The translations under genes and the position numbers were made by a program. Shown here piece by piece: positions 10,750-21,815 of a stretch of DNA of 64,000 bases. Source of the stretch: Caenorhabditis remanei (Eukaryota > Nematoda > Chromadorea > Rhabditida > Rhabditidae); contig NC_071332.1 in NCBI RefSeq assembly GCF_010183535.1, positions 21,452,001 to 21,516,000 on the forward strand, read 5' to 3'. A model generated the notes under the pieces. That model saw only the letters and a program-made list of their open reading frames with translations, had not been told where the DNA came from and ran no database searches. Position 1 is the stretch's first letter. Every line of letters begins with the position of its first letter.

Positions 10750-13700
10750 TTATTGGCTCAAAAAGGCGGAAAGTCTCGCTGGCGGTCGTCGACTTCTCGA
10801 AGCTCTCGGCGCATCCTCCGTCTCCATGGGAATCTCCGGCTCATCATCACTCGACTCATTACATTCATGACAGATCCATCCGAAATTATTTCGTTTCGGA
10901 AGACGTGTCAACGGTGGGGACAGACATCCGATATGATAACTCTTATGACACTGATCACATTGTGTCTGTTTGTGTTGTTCCGTCGCTTTCTTGCAGACGA
11001 CACATGTATAATGCTCTTTCTCTTTTTTGGACACCACTGGAGAATTCCTCGAATTCCTGGTGCAATCCACACTGTTCCGCGACAAAAATTGCGACAAAAC
11101 ACCGCCGTCACCGCCGAGCTCCGCGAGCAGTGAATGCAATTTCTCAAGGGATTCCAATTTCTTTTCAATGAGTTCTTCATTCGAATGAAATCGATCGGAT
11201 AGTTGCTTCGACGCCGATTTCTTCTCTTGTCTTGTTTTCGTTTCAGCCAAAAGTTCGCGGGCTTTTCGCAATTTTTCCTCCTCTTCTGGGATGATTTGAG
11301 AGTCACGGATTTGCATGAAACTGCAATGAAAATGGTTAAAAACGCGTCAAAGGTGCGCCAGATTCACTCAAAATGAGTTGGAATCTGTCAAAAACGCGTC
11401 AAAGACACGCCAGCCTGGTCAGAATGTCTCAAAATCTCCAAAATGTCACATTTCTCAAAAACGCGTCAATGGTGCGCCAGATTCACTCAAAATGAGTTAA
11501 AATCGGTCAAAAACGCGTCAAAGACACGCCAGACTTGTTCAGAATGTGTCAAAATCTTGAAAAATTCCGCTGTTTTCAAAAACGCGTCAACGACACGCCA
11601 GACTTTCGAAAAACCGGTTGGAAATCTCAAAATGTTAAAGAGCGCGTCAACGACACGCCAGCCGACTCAAACTCACTCGATATACTCTTTGGAGAATCCG
11701 ATGGGAACATGTGATGCATTCGTGAGTTTAATATCGTAGAACGGATCACGGAACTCTTTTTTCGACAGTCCCGAATCCTCGGCTTTCGTCTCGAAACGAT
11801 CGAAGAACTCGGTTGACGAGTTGAGAAGGCGAGCCTGGAAAAATGTAGACGTAGAACGCGTCAAAGGCGCGCCAGATCGATCTTAGAGAGTCAAAATTCG
11901 TCAAAATGTACCAGAAAAAGATATTTCTCCGCTAAAATTGGTCTTAGAACGTCAAAAATCGTCAAAAAGTGCCAAAAAATGAGGTTTTTCCTCTAAAACT
12001 GATCGGAGAGCGTCAAAAATCACTGGAAATCGCCAAGTCTGGCGCACCATTGATGCGTTATATCTACTAATTTGACGGTTTTATCTCGTTTTTTCTTCGA
12101 AAAGCAAAAACGCGCCAAAGGTGCGCCAGTTTTTTTGGAAATCCGTCTGAAAATTACCGATTTTACTCAATTTTCACATTTTTATTGATTTCAAAGAATC
12201 TGGCACGCCTTTGACGCGTATTTAATTCCTGTTTTAGAGCGGAAATCAGCGTGAAAATGACCGATTCTTATCACTTTACGCTCTAAACCAAGAAGTAAAA
12301 ACGCGTCAAAGGCGCGCCAGATTCTTTAAAAAAGTGTTTTCCTGCCAATTTCCTCTTCTTTCCATACATATTTCCCACGGCACCTTCTAAGTATCAGAAA
12401 TTGGCGATTTCCAAGCCGAAAAATTGGATTTTTTGTTCAAAAATCGTGATTTTAGTTGAATTTTTTGTGATTTTAAACACAAAAATGCATTTTCGCACTA
12501 AAATCTAGGATTTTAATCGATTTTAAGCGATTTTTCGGTCTAAAACCCCGATTTTCATCTATTAGCACGGCGCGCTTCTTACAACTGCGCTCTACCGAAA
12601 CCAGAAAAATTGTGTGCGAATTTGAGAGACTCAGAGAAAAAGAGGCGTTTTTCAAGGGTATTTCGGTGGAGCGCAGTTGTAAGAAGTGTGGCGAGCTACT
12701 ATCAAGATCCTTTCTAGGAATTGGCGATTTTTATGTTGAAAAATGGATTTTTCGCTCAAAAATCACGACTTTAATCTATTTATAGTGATTTTAAACCTAA
12801 AAAATTGGATTTTTCCTTAATTTTATAGCTTTTTTCCCCTTTTTAGTCCCTACCTGCTTAATCTTCTCCCCTCCCGCCACACTTCCATTCATTTTCCCCC
12901 TATCCTCCTCGCGAATCGTCTCCTCCAACGTCTCCCTCATCTGAATCCTCAACGCGTCTTCCGCCCCACTCAACGCCTTCTTTCGGCGGTGCACCGTAAT
13001 CCGTCGACCCTCCGCCTTCTCCCACTGCTCAAATCTCCGTTGGAACGTCTTCAAATTCTCTTGATTCGTGTGTTTCTTACAGAAAAAGTAGCGAGGGACA
13101 GCGACGATGACGTCATCTGACTCATCCGTCTCATCTACCAAGAGCCCCAGCTTCTGAGCACAAGTCACATGCATATACTCTTTACACATTCCTGATTCAC
13201 ACCTCGACGCCACCCCGAATCTCGCCTCAATCTTATCAGAACACGCGGTACAGACACGTCTTCCGAACACAGAATTTTCTAGATTCTCCCATGAAACGCC
13301 TGTCGTCGTGTGCTCCTGACTCCACGTCACTCCGTGAGTATAGAGAGAGCACACCGCGTGAGCCCATCGACCCGGGATATCGGCACGCTTGAAAGCGCCG
13401 AATCGGGAGGGACAGAACTCGCAGTGAGGCGGTTCGATGAGACCGTATTGACACGGTTCACAGAACCAACGGGTCTCTTCCGGGTCGGCAACGGGGAGAC
13501 CACCGTAGCATGACTCGTGAACGTGGATTCCGCATCTGGAAATGGGAAAATGTAAAAATGTTGTGAAAATCGGCCATTTTCAGGCTGATTTTTTTCTAAA
13601 AATCAGAATAAATTCCCCTAAATCTTGGAAAAAACAAGAAAAAACCGTACAAATCGCGTCAAAGGCACCCCAGAACGTGAAATTTTTTGTAACATTCCGT

Positions 13701-15497
13701 CAAAAACGCGCCCAAGGCGCGCCAGACAGCGATATGTGGGATTTTTAGTAACTTTTCACGTGGATGCCGCATCTGGAAATGGAAAGTTTGAAAAATTTGA
13801 CAAAAATCGGTATTTTTTGCTGAAAAACTAGTAAAAACGCGTTAAAGGCGCGCCAGTTTGGAAAAATCAGTGTTTTTTGCTCTGAACAAAGAAAAAAGCG
13901 TCCACGGCGCGCCAGATTTACTGGAATTCGGCAGGAATCGGTCATATTTTGCTCTAAAACGCGTCAAAGGCGCGCCAGATTTAACAAAATCTGGTAAAAA
14001 TTGGGCCTTTTTTGCTCTAAACTAAGAAAAACGCGTCTAAGGCGCGCCAGACAGCGATAAGTGACAACATTAGTCTTTTTACAGAAAATTGTAGAAATTT
14101 AACTTTTTTTCAATAAAAAATCGTTTTTTTTTGTTGGAATTTTCACTGAAAATTAAACATTTTCAAAATCTGGCGCGCCTTTGACGCGTTTCAGAGTGTG
14201 ATAATTTGATAAAAATCGTTAATTTTTAGGCTGATTTCCGCTCAAGTAAAAACGTGTCAAAGGCGCGCCAGAATCTTGGAAATCAATAGAAATGTGTGAA
14301 AATTTAGTGAAAATCGGTCGTTTTCAAGCTCCTAAAGCGCGTAAAAACGCGTCAAAGGCGCGCCAGCAGCGTCAGGAATGAATAAGCCGCTCCAAAATTA
14401 GTCTAAGCAGACCTCCACTGACCCCAGAGCGTAACATTGTCTAGAACGCGTCTAAGGCGCGCCAGATTTCGAAAATGTCTAATTTTCAGTGAATTTTCCG
14501 AGAAAAACTAAAAACGTCATTTTTTGTCAAAACTTTCAAAAAATTCGTCTTCTTCTAAGGACGCGTTTTCAGAAAAAATTCGCGTCAAAGGCGAGCCAGT
14601 TAGGAATTTTCAGTGAAAATTATCAAAAAAAAATCAAAATTTTTTAATAAAAATGTTTCAATTGTTTGTGAAAAGAATACTAAAACGTCGTTTTTTGTCA
14701 AAAAATTTCAGAAAAATCCGTCGTTTTTGAGGTCCTGAGTAGTCTGGCGCACCGTCGACGCGTTTCGATTGAAATTTTGACGTTTTTAAAGATTTCAAGT
14801 CTCTATATGAGGATTTCAAGGAATCTGGCGCGCCTTTGACGCGTTTTCACTTGAGCGAAAATCAGTCTGGAAATGATAGAGTTTTACCAAATTTTCACAT
14901 TTTGGGGCGTTTTGGACGGTTTTTTCTCGTTTTTCCTACACTTTTTGAAATATTTATTCTTATTTCGAGCTCGTACTTATCACACTGCATAAAATCCCCA
15001 GCGACGACCACATTCCGCTGATTGACACACACACCGCACACGACGACTGAATCTTTTTCGACAGACGGTGTCCGCTGAGCTTCTTCTTGCTCCTCGTCCT
15101 CATTTTCCTCGTCTTCTGATTCCTGTTCATCAGAATTTTCGTCTTCTGATGAGCCCTCCTCGTCGGAATCGTCGGTATTCGATTTTCCACCGATTTCCGA
15201 TGGTTTCATCTCGAAATCCTCGTCTTCTTCGTCGGAACTGTGATTTTCGTGAAGAGTTGCGTAGAGGATAGCGGTTGGCTTGATTTGACGCTTTCCCGCT
15301 GGTCGGGTGGCTGGAAATTCGATTTTTCAGTTTTTGAGCGGGAAAAAATCGAGTTTTGGGGATTTTCTAATGCTTTAGAGCCCTTTAAACCTGTTTCTAC
15401 GGTTCTGGAGACTCCAAAAACCTATAAAAACCTCTAAAAACCCAAAAAACCCACTCATTTTTCCGAATATTGAGGATCCCTCGCCGGACTTGGACAT
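10750..15497 (-). CDS. phf-14: PHF14-type PHD-finger chromatin protein
   Basis: Nuclear, likely histone-binding. Five exons: 15497..15455, 15310..14977, 13535..12854, 11834..11677, 11320..10750; phases agree, 595 residues. The N-terminus has KRQIKPTAILYATL followed by an acidic Ser/Asp stretch, as in vertebrate PHF14. An extended PHD module follows (first Cys pair near 106/109, then CGIHVHESCYGG, WFCEPC, CEFCPSRFGAFKRAD, GRWAHAVCSLY, and Cys/His pairs to FFCKKH near 295). A coiled region and a second PHD (about 511-560: CVVCKK, CDQCHKSYHIGCL, GWICHEC) complete it. Vertebrate PHF14 has more C-terminal PHD fingers; here there is one. The ATG follows TTTTTTGCAG directly, so the mRNA is probably trans-spliced. 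Introns are dense in family-A repeats. In C. elegans I recall this gene next to csn-1, as here. Confidence 0.92.
11330..12330. repeat. Family-A copies in phf-14 introns 3 and 4
   Basis: About a dozen copies. All to 11870 read in the forward direction; at 12032-12055 and 12200-12223 they are reversed. Spacing is irregular, 50-110 bp. Confidence 0.7.
12561..12697. mobile_element. Short palindromic MITE in phf-14 intron 3
   Basis: Arms of about 38 bp: TTCTTACAACTGCGCTCTAC at 12576-12595 mirrors CGGTGGAGCGCAGTTGTAAG at 12664-12683, ending near TAGC..GCTA. A decayed relative seems to be at 23572-23730 (CAACTGCGCCCCACCG ... GCGCAGTTG), and single-arm pieces (GCGCTCTACCG) occur near 37028 and 54675. 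No coding capacity. Confidence 0.6.
13540..14860. repeat. Family-A block in phf-14 intron 2
   Basis: About 13 copies between exon 2 and exon 3. Several belong to a longer ~90-bp unit: the 20-mer, then TTTTAGAGCGGAAATCAGC, then AAAATGACCGATTTTTACC (read on the strand where the 20-mer starts CTGGCGC). Also holds an extra copy of the exon 3 acceptor at 13763-13790. Confidence 0.7.
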
Positions 15498-15929
15498 CTG
15501 CAATTTTTTTCATATTTTATGATGATTTCACTTGAAATTGCATAATAAGGTGTGAAATTATCGATTTTCAAACCTAAAACCACAAAAATCCTCCCAGAGA
15601 ACCCTAGAAACCACAAAAATTCTCTGGGAAACAATGACAAATAAAAAATAATTTAAATCCTGGCGAGACACTGTAGGAAACGAGGAGACGCAGAGAAAAA
15701 TTGATGCAAACGCGCTCCAAGGCGAACGTATTTTTCGAACGTTGAGCAATTTATTGAGTGTTTTCCATTGAGTTCTCGGCCGTTTTTTGTCTTTTTTTGT
15801 GATTTTTCTTGCTACAATAGGTTAAAAAACTCTCTGATTTCAAAAAACACCCATTTTCACCGTTGAAATCGCTGGTTTTCATGGTAAAATCAAGGCAAAA
15901 CTTAACTTTGACTTTTTCCAGCATAAAAA
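15498..15929. promoter_or_regulatory. Shared divergent promoter region of phf-14 and csn-1
   Basis: 432 bp separate the two start codons on opposite strands, so both promoters must lie here or within the first introns. I see one degenerate family-A copy (GCGCTCCAAGGCG near 15712) and AT-rich runs, but no recognised binding site or TATA box. Both starts are preceded by trans-splice-type acceptors (phf-14 TTGCAG; csn-1 TTTTTCCAG 8 nt before ATG). Confidence 0.6.
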
Positions 15930-18900
15930 ATGTCAAACGTCGCCGAATTCGACGATCCAATGGATACAGGAGCACCGGTAGGGATTTTTATCGATTTTTA
16001 TCACTTACTTAACCTATAAATAGTTTCAGACGGGCGAATCATCGAGTGTAACACGTGAAATCGCCGGAGCCGAGGATCCAGCGCCACCAGTTTTTGAGCA
16101 CGATGCAGTACCGCTTGATGCGGTTAAATGTGGGCATTTATTGATTGATTTTTGACAAATTTTCATATTTGACGCGTTTTTTCCTGTTTTAGAGCGGAAA
16201 CTAGCCTAAAAATGACTTCAAAATCTCAATAATTTTGTCAAAATCTCGGAAAAAACAAGAAAAAACAAGAGAAATTAGTCGATATTTCGTCTAAAACGCG
16301 TCAAACGCGCGCCAGATAAGACTGAACTGGCGCGCCTTTGACGCGTTTTAATTTGTTTTAGAGTGGAAATCTGCTTGAAAATGACGGATTTTTACCAAAT
16401 TTTCACATTTTTCTATTGATTTCAAAGAATCTGGCTCGCCTTTGACGCGTTTTTACTTGTTTTAAAGCTAAAAATGACCGATTTTTACCAATTTTTCCAA
16501 AAAATGATCGATTTTCAGCACATGTGACACGTCTCGAGGAGAAACGAGACAAGGAGAACTTCGATGAGACGTACGATTTGACGGTGAAGGAGCCGGCTGT
16601 GGATGTGGAGTCGTTGGCGTGTTCTTATGATGGAAACGCGTTTTTTGTCAGGTTTGTAGAGGGAAAAGCGAGTTTTTGAGTGGTTTTTGACAAAAAATCG
16701 TGAAAATTTGGAGTTTTTTCGAATTTTTGCGAGATTTCGAGCGGTTTTGAGTTAAAAATTTGCTCGCTTTGAATGAAATCTGTTTAAAACGCGTCAAAGG
16801 CGCGCCAGCTAGGACTGAACATGGATAGATTTCGAAAATGTCTCATTTTCAGTGAAAATTTGCAAAAAAACATTATTTTTCGTGAAAAACTCCAGAAAAA
16901 TCCGTCATAGGAGCTGTCTGGCGCGTCTTTGACGCGCTTTGATTGCATTTTTGACGTTTTTAAGCTTCCAAGATTCTTTTATATGAAGATTTCAACGAAT
17001 CTGGCGCACCTTTGACGCGTTTTACTTGTGTTTGAGCGGCGCGGCCGACTAGGCGATTTTGAGTGATTTTTTACGCTCTCCAACCAATTTTTGAGAAAAA
17101 TCTCAATTTCTGGCATGTTTCGATATTTTGGTACCATGTTCAGCTGAAAAAGCCAATTTTGAAAAGTTTTTGGCATTTTCGTTATTGTGAGACCATTTTC
17201 AGCTAAAAATCTTGATTCTGGGCAATTTTTAGTGATTTTTAACGCTCCAAGACCAATTTTAGAGGGAAAATCTCGTTTTTCTGGCTCCTTTTGACGATTT
17301 TTGTACCATTGCCAGTTAAAAATCCTGATTCTAGGCGCGTTTCGACGTTTTTTGCGAAAAATGACAGTTTTTGACCATTTTTGACCCTTTAATCCCCAAT
17401 TTTTCCCACTTTCAGAGGTCGATTCATCGCAAAACACTGTCCACCACTTCGTGCCGACGCCTATATCGTGTTGATCAACCATCTGAAAGCCCATACAACT
17501 GATATCACTCACTACATGGCATTCTTCAATGAGCTGGAGACAGAACTCTCAAAAGATAACAAATCGAAGACAAAGTGTGTGAATCTCCAGCTGCCAATTC
17601 GAGATGCCAAATGGATTGAGGAGACGGGCGGTGCGTGGCAAATCACGTTGGATCAGTTGCAGGCGGAATATAAGAGACATAAGGATGAGGGAGTCAAGGA
17701 ATCGACGAGACGCGCTATGGAAGACCTCTTTCAGCATTTTGTTAGTGCTGGAAAGGTTGAAGAGGCTTTCAGACTGTATTCTAGAGGCATTCGTGACTAT
17801 TGTACACAGTTGAAGCATTCTATTAATGTGAGTTTTGTAGAATTCGATCCTGGATACTGTAGCCGGATCCTAGGATTCAATCCTATGTGATTACTGTACC
17901 CGGATCCTAGGATTCAATCCTATGGGATACTGTAGCCGGATCCTAGGTTTTGATCCTATAGGATACTGTAGCCGGATCCTGGAATTCGATCCTATAGGGT
18001 ACTGTAGCCGGATCCTAGGATTCGATCCTATAGGGTACTATAGCTGGATCCTGGAATTCGATCCTATGTGATTACTGTAGCCGGATCCGAGGATTCGATC
18101 CTATGGGATTCTGTAGCCGGATCCTAGGATTCAATCCTATGTGATTACTGTACCCGGATCCTAGAATTCGATCCTATGGGATTCTGTAGCGGGATCCTAG
18201 GATTCGATCCTGTATGATTACTGTAGCCGGATCCTAGAATTCCATAACATTGGAGTACTGTATCTGCCCATTCTTACTGTAACTATTTTCAACGCAATGC
18301 AACTGCAGTGCTGAAAATTTAAGTTTTTGGCTGAAAAATGCTTAAAATCCTCCATTTCTTTCGATTTTTTGTTCAAAAACCCTATTTTTGAGTTAATTTC
18401 TGTGAAAACCCCCGAAAATTGCACTTTTTAGCGAAAAAATGTCCAAAATCGCATTTTTGTGCTTTTTTTGCTTTTTTCACCCTTTTTCCTCCATTTTTAA
18501 CACAATTTATATTTCCAGATGTGGCTCAACTGGATCGAGGTCTCGATTTGTGCAAACGATTGGGCGAAACTCGAGAATATCACCTCCACCGCGTATAGAT
18601 CGTTGAAGGATGCGGATGATGCGGAGAAGGTGGGATTTTTGCTGAAAATTTCAGTTTTCAGACTGAAAAACGCTCAAAATCCACTTAAAATAGGCTGAAA
18701 TGTGTCAAAATGTGAAAATTTGGTGAAAATCGCTCATTTTCAGGCTGATTTCCGCTCTAAGCACGTCAAAGGCGCGCCAGAGACTTGGAATCTTTAAGAT
18801 CTCGAAAAACTAATCAAAACGCGTCAAAGGTGCGCCAGACAGCTAATTTTTGAAAAATTGAGACATTTTTCATTAAAAATTTAGATGTTTTGAACATTTT

Positions 18901-20324
18901 CACTGAAAAAATTTTGTCCAATCTGGCGTGCCTTTGACGCGTTTTGACGGATTTTCTCACATTTTACAGTCTTTATACCGTTTTCAGAGCGAAGAACCAT
19001 GAATTTTGAGCTGAAAAACTGAAAAATTGGATAAAACCACGCCCATTTTAAGCCTATCTCAAGATCCGCCCCTTTCTTAAAATCAGCGCATGCCACGCCC
19101 ACTTTTGCATTCTTAACATTGAGAAACTGCTCAAAGCTGCGGCAAAAATTGCATAAAATGAAAAAAAATTGCAAACTCAGCCCACTTACTCTATAATTTC
19201 GAATTTCAGAACACTCAACTCAAAATAGTCTCGAATTTTACTGAAATTGAAATCACGCCCATTTATAGCCTAGATACCATTTTCAGATCGAAAATCTATG
19301 AATTTTGAGCTGAAAATGCCTACAATCAACGCATTTTCATCTGAAAAAAGCCCATTTTAAGCCTATAATTCACACAATTTCCAAATTTCAGAACGCTCAA
19401 CAACCACGCGGTGAGAACTCGACATATCTGGTGGAGCGTGACGCGAACGCGGCGGTCGCCTCTCTGACGAACCGTCAACTCATCGAAACGGCGCTAGCGA
19501 AATGTCTCGCAGCTCAAGTGATTCTGAAGTTGAAACACAAGAAATACCATCAAGTAGCTGAGACGATTCTTCAGATTAAAGTGGAGAGTCTCCAACAAAA
19601 GTGGTTCGTCACGTCTTCTGACTTGGGAATCTATATTCTACTGTGCTCCATGGCGACGATGGCTCGAAAGTGTTTGAAGATGATGGTCTCGTCGACACCG
19701 ACGATTCGGAAGCTTCTGGAGTCGGAGCCACTTTTCATCGAGCTCCTCAACGCTTATAGCTCGAGTCGTTTCGGAAAATGCTTTGAAATCATGAAAAGTG
19801 TTAGAAGTCGTCTTCTTCTGGATCCATTCTTATCCCGGAATGTTGATGAGCTCTTCTCGAAAATCCGTCAGAGATGTGTGATCCAATATTTGAGACCGTA
19901 CTCGACGATTAAGATGGAGACGATGTGCGAGGCTTTGGTTACCACTATGCCAGACTTGCAGCTGTCGTTGTTGGAATTGGTGGAGGCGGGGCATGTCCAA
20001 TTGAGAATCGATCAGAACGCGGGGATCATTCGATTGATTGATGAGAGGGATGAGGAGAGCACGCTGAGAAGAGTCAATGAGACATGCGATCGCTCGATTC
20101 TCCGAGCGAAATCGCTGTTGTGGAAGACGGCTATGGCGCGTGCCAATATTCACTCAATTAGCGACAAGGAGACTCGCCAGAAGCGGAAGAAGGATGGACG
20201 CGCCGATCGCAACACGCTTGATTATGATGATGTTGGAGCGCTCGGCCCGATCTCCGACGACTTCAATATGAGCTTCGAGTCGGCGAGTGGACAAAACTAT
20301 ATCGAAGATTTGGGCGATATTTAA
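15930..20324 (+). CDS. csn-1: COP9 signalosome subunit 1
   Basis: Subunit of the CSN complex that removes Nedd8 from cullins. Six exons: 15930..15977, 16030..16129, 16519..16651, 17416..17827, 18519..18629, 19392..20324; phases agree, 578 residues, close to the expected size. The middle has the helical repeat region (AYIVLINHLKAHTTDI, FQHFVSAGKVEEAFRLYSR). The last exon carries the PCI domain, with the CSN1 signatures FVTSSDLGIYILLCSMA, LLLDPFLSRNVDELFSKIRQ and IQYLRPYSTIKM, then a short tail ending YIEDLGDI. The exon 2 donor (AAAT/GTGGGC) is non-standard, but it is the only one that keeps frame. SL-type acceptor TTTTTCCAG lies 8 nt before the ATG. Intron 4 contains a 36-37-bp tandem array and introns 3 and 5 carry family-A copies. 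PolyA signal at 20458. Confidence 0.94.
16294..17030. repeat. Family-A copies in csn-1 introns 2 and 3
   Basis: Copies at about 16294 (forward), 16327, 16430 (reverse), 16790 (forward), 16918 and 17001 (reverse). The first two face each other with only about 11 bp between them, forming a hairpin. Confidence 0.7.
17848..18243. repeat. 36-37-bp tandem repeat, 11 units, csn-1 intron 4
   Basis: The unit reads TACTGTAGCCGGATCCTAGG followed by ATTCGATCCTATGGGAT. Eleven units are countable by the ACTGTAGCC landmark, with small substitutions between them. Inside each unit GGATCCTAGGATTCGATCC is itself near-palindromic. It starts about 20 bp after the exon 4 donor. Confidence 0.85.
18720..19391. repeat. 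csn-1 intron 5: family-A copies and duplicated acceptor
   Basis: Family-A near 18762, 18817 (forward) and 18922 (reverse). At 19202-19225 the sequence AATTTCAGAACACTCAAC repeats the true acceptor region at 19384-19401 (AATTTCAGAACGCTCAAC). Confidence 0.6.
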
Positions 20325-21815
20325 ATCGATTTTATTTGAATTTTACCCCTTTTTCCGTTTTTTTGTGTATAAAAAAACCATTTTATTTAAATTTTTGCGC
20401 GGCACCGCGACTTTCAAAAGAAAAATACGTATTTTATTGTTTTTCCCGTGCCCTCTGAATAAATAAATACCCACGTCATCCACACACACACCCTTTTCTC
20501 CCCGCCTGATTGGCACTTTTACTCCTTTTCCCTCCCGAAATTTTCAATTTTCGCCACATTTTCCCACTATCTCCTTGACAACTCAGCGCTCCCTCCGTTG
20601 TTGATTGACACCTTAGTGATACGAACTACAATTTTTGCTCTTTTTTTTTTTGACTTTTTGCAGTTTTTTGTGGTTTTTTTCGTCTGAAAAGTCCTAAAAT
20701 AGGTAAATTCGGCTGAAAACAGCAGAAAAAATCCACGAAGCTGAATTTTCGTGTCGAGACCCGTTTCTCTGAGAGCTCAATGTTCCTTTAAATAGTACTG
20801 TTGTGTCATTAAGCAGGTTTTTTTTCAGTTTTAGGCTGAAATTTGTTGAAAATGTAAATTTTTGAACAAATTTCGAATTTTCTAGAATTTTTTCCTTTTT
20901 GAGAACACAAAAAATACTCAAAAACACAGCCGCCGCATAAATATAAAAAATTCCCTACAGTAAGAAGTTTTTCGTGCCGAGACCCTCATCGCTCAGAAAT
21001 TCCATGCGCCTTTAATATTGTCATCATTAGTTTTGCCACGTTTTTTTCCTGATTTCCCCACGAGATTTTTTGATTTTTCGCTGAAAAAAACACATTTTCA
21101 AGTTGAAAATCACCCGAAAATCAGGTAATATGATGCAATTCTGTGAGAAAATCCAATTCTCTCTCCTAAAATCACCGGTAATTGCAATTAATTGACCAAT
21201 ACCGACCGCCCGCGAATTTCTAATTTCTCATGTTTTGTTTTCTTCCGTTCCCTCGCTAATTTCCAGGTTTCAAGGTCATTTTCGCACTTTTTTCATCGCA
21301 TTTTTCTCAATTTTAGGCCCAGTTTCATTGTTTTTCATTATTTTTTCGAAATTTTCTCATTAGCCACCGCAAAAAGAGGAGATATTGATGAAGGCTCATC
21401 TGAATAAACAAGAAGACGTCGGGGGCTCTTGGGCTCTTTTTGCTTTCCAAGCGCACGCGCATAGAGACGCAGAATTAGTGGCAATTAAATGAGACACTGA
21501 GAAGAAAAGAAGGGAGGGTCAAATAGTATGTGTAGTGTCTCTGCGCATCTCTTCACGACACACTATTTCTATTTCCCACTGAATAGAGCCAGAAAGAGGG
21601 GGGCGCCCGGCGCCTGTTGGACACAGCGTCTCGAGAGAGAATTGGTCTTGAGGAGAGTGGGCGCGACACAACGACGTGGCGACGGCGCTCGCTGTCTCTC
21701 TTTCACTGGTTAACCCTCTTTTCTATCCGCATTTTTTTCCGTCTCTTGGTCCTTTCCCTCATTCTAAGGAGCCAACTCAGCCGAAACGTCACACAGTTTT
21801 AGCCCCTTCTGTGGA
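20325..21815. other. csn-1 3' flank, no gene seen
   Basis: AATAAA at 20458-20463 probably ends csn-1. Two copies of TCGTG(T/C)CGAGACCC lie at 20749 and 20971, each followed by CTCA..AAT and TTTAA, a small dispersed repeat. The rest is AT-rich with no supported exon. Confidence 0.5.
20458..20463 (+). terminator. Poly(A) signal of csn-1
   Basis: AATAAA within GAATAAATAAATACC, 134 bp after the stop codon. Confidence 0.6.

Noticed and set aside
10753..11306. Overlapping frames on both strands at phf-14 exon 5
   Set aside because: Shadows of the PHD-coding exon; only one minus frame has the PHD cysteines and joins the upstream exon in phase.
9640..14860. Family-A copies as a CRISPR-like repeat
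   Set aside because: Irregular spacing, both orientations, degenerate centre and location in nematode introns.
17848..18243. Regularly spaced repeats suggesting a CRISPR array
   Set aside because: Contiguous tandem units without unique spacers, in an intron of a eukaryotic gene.
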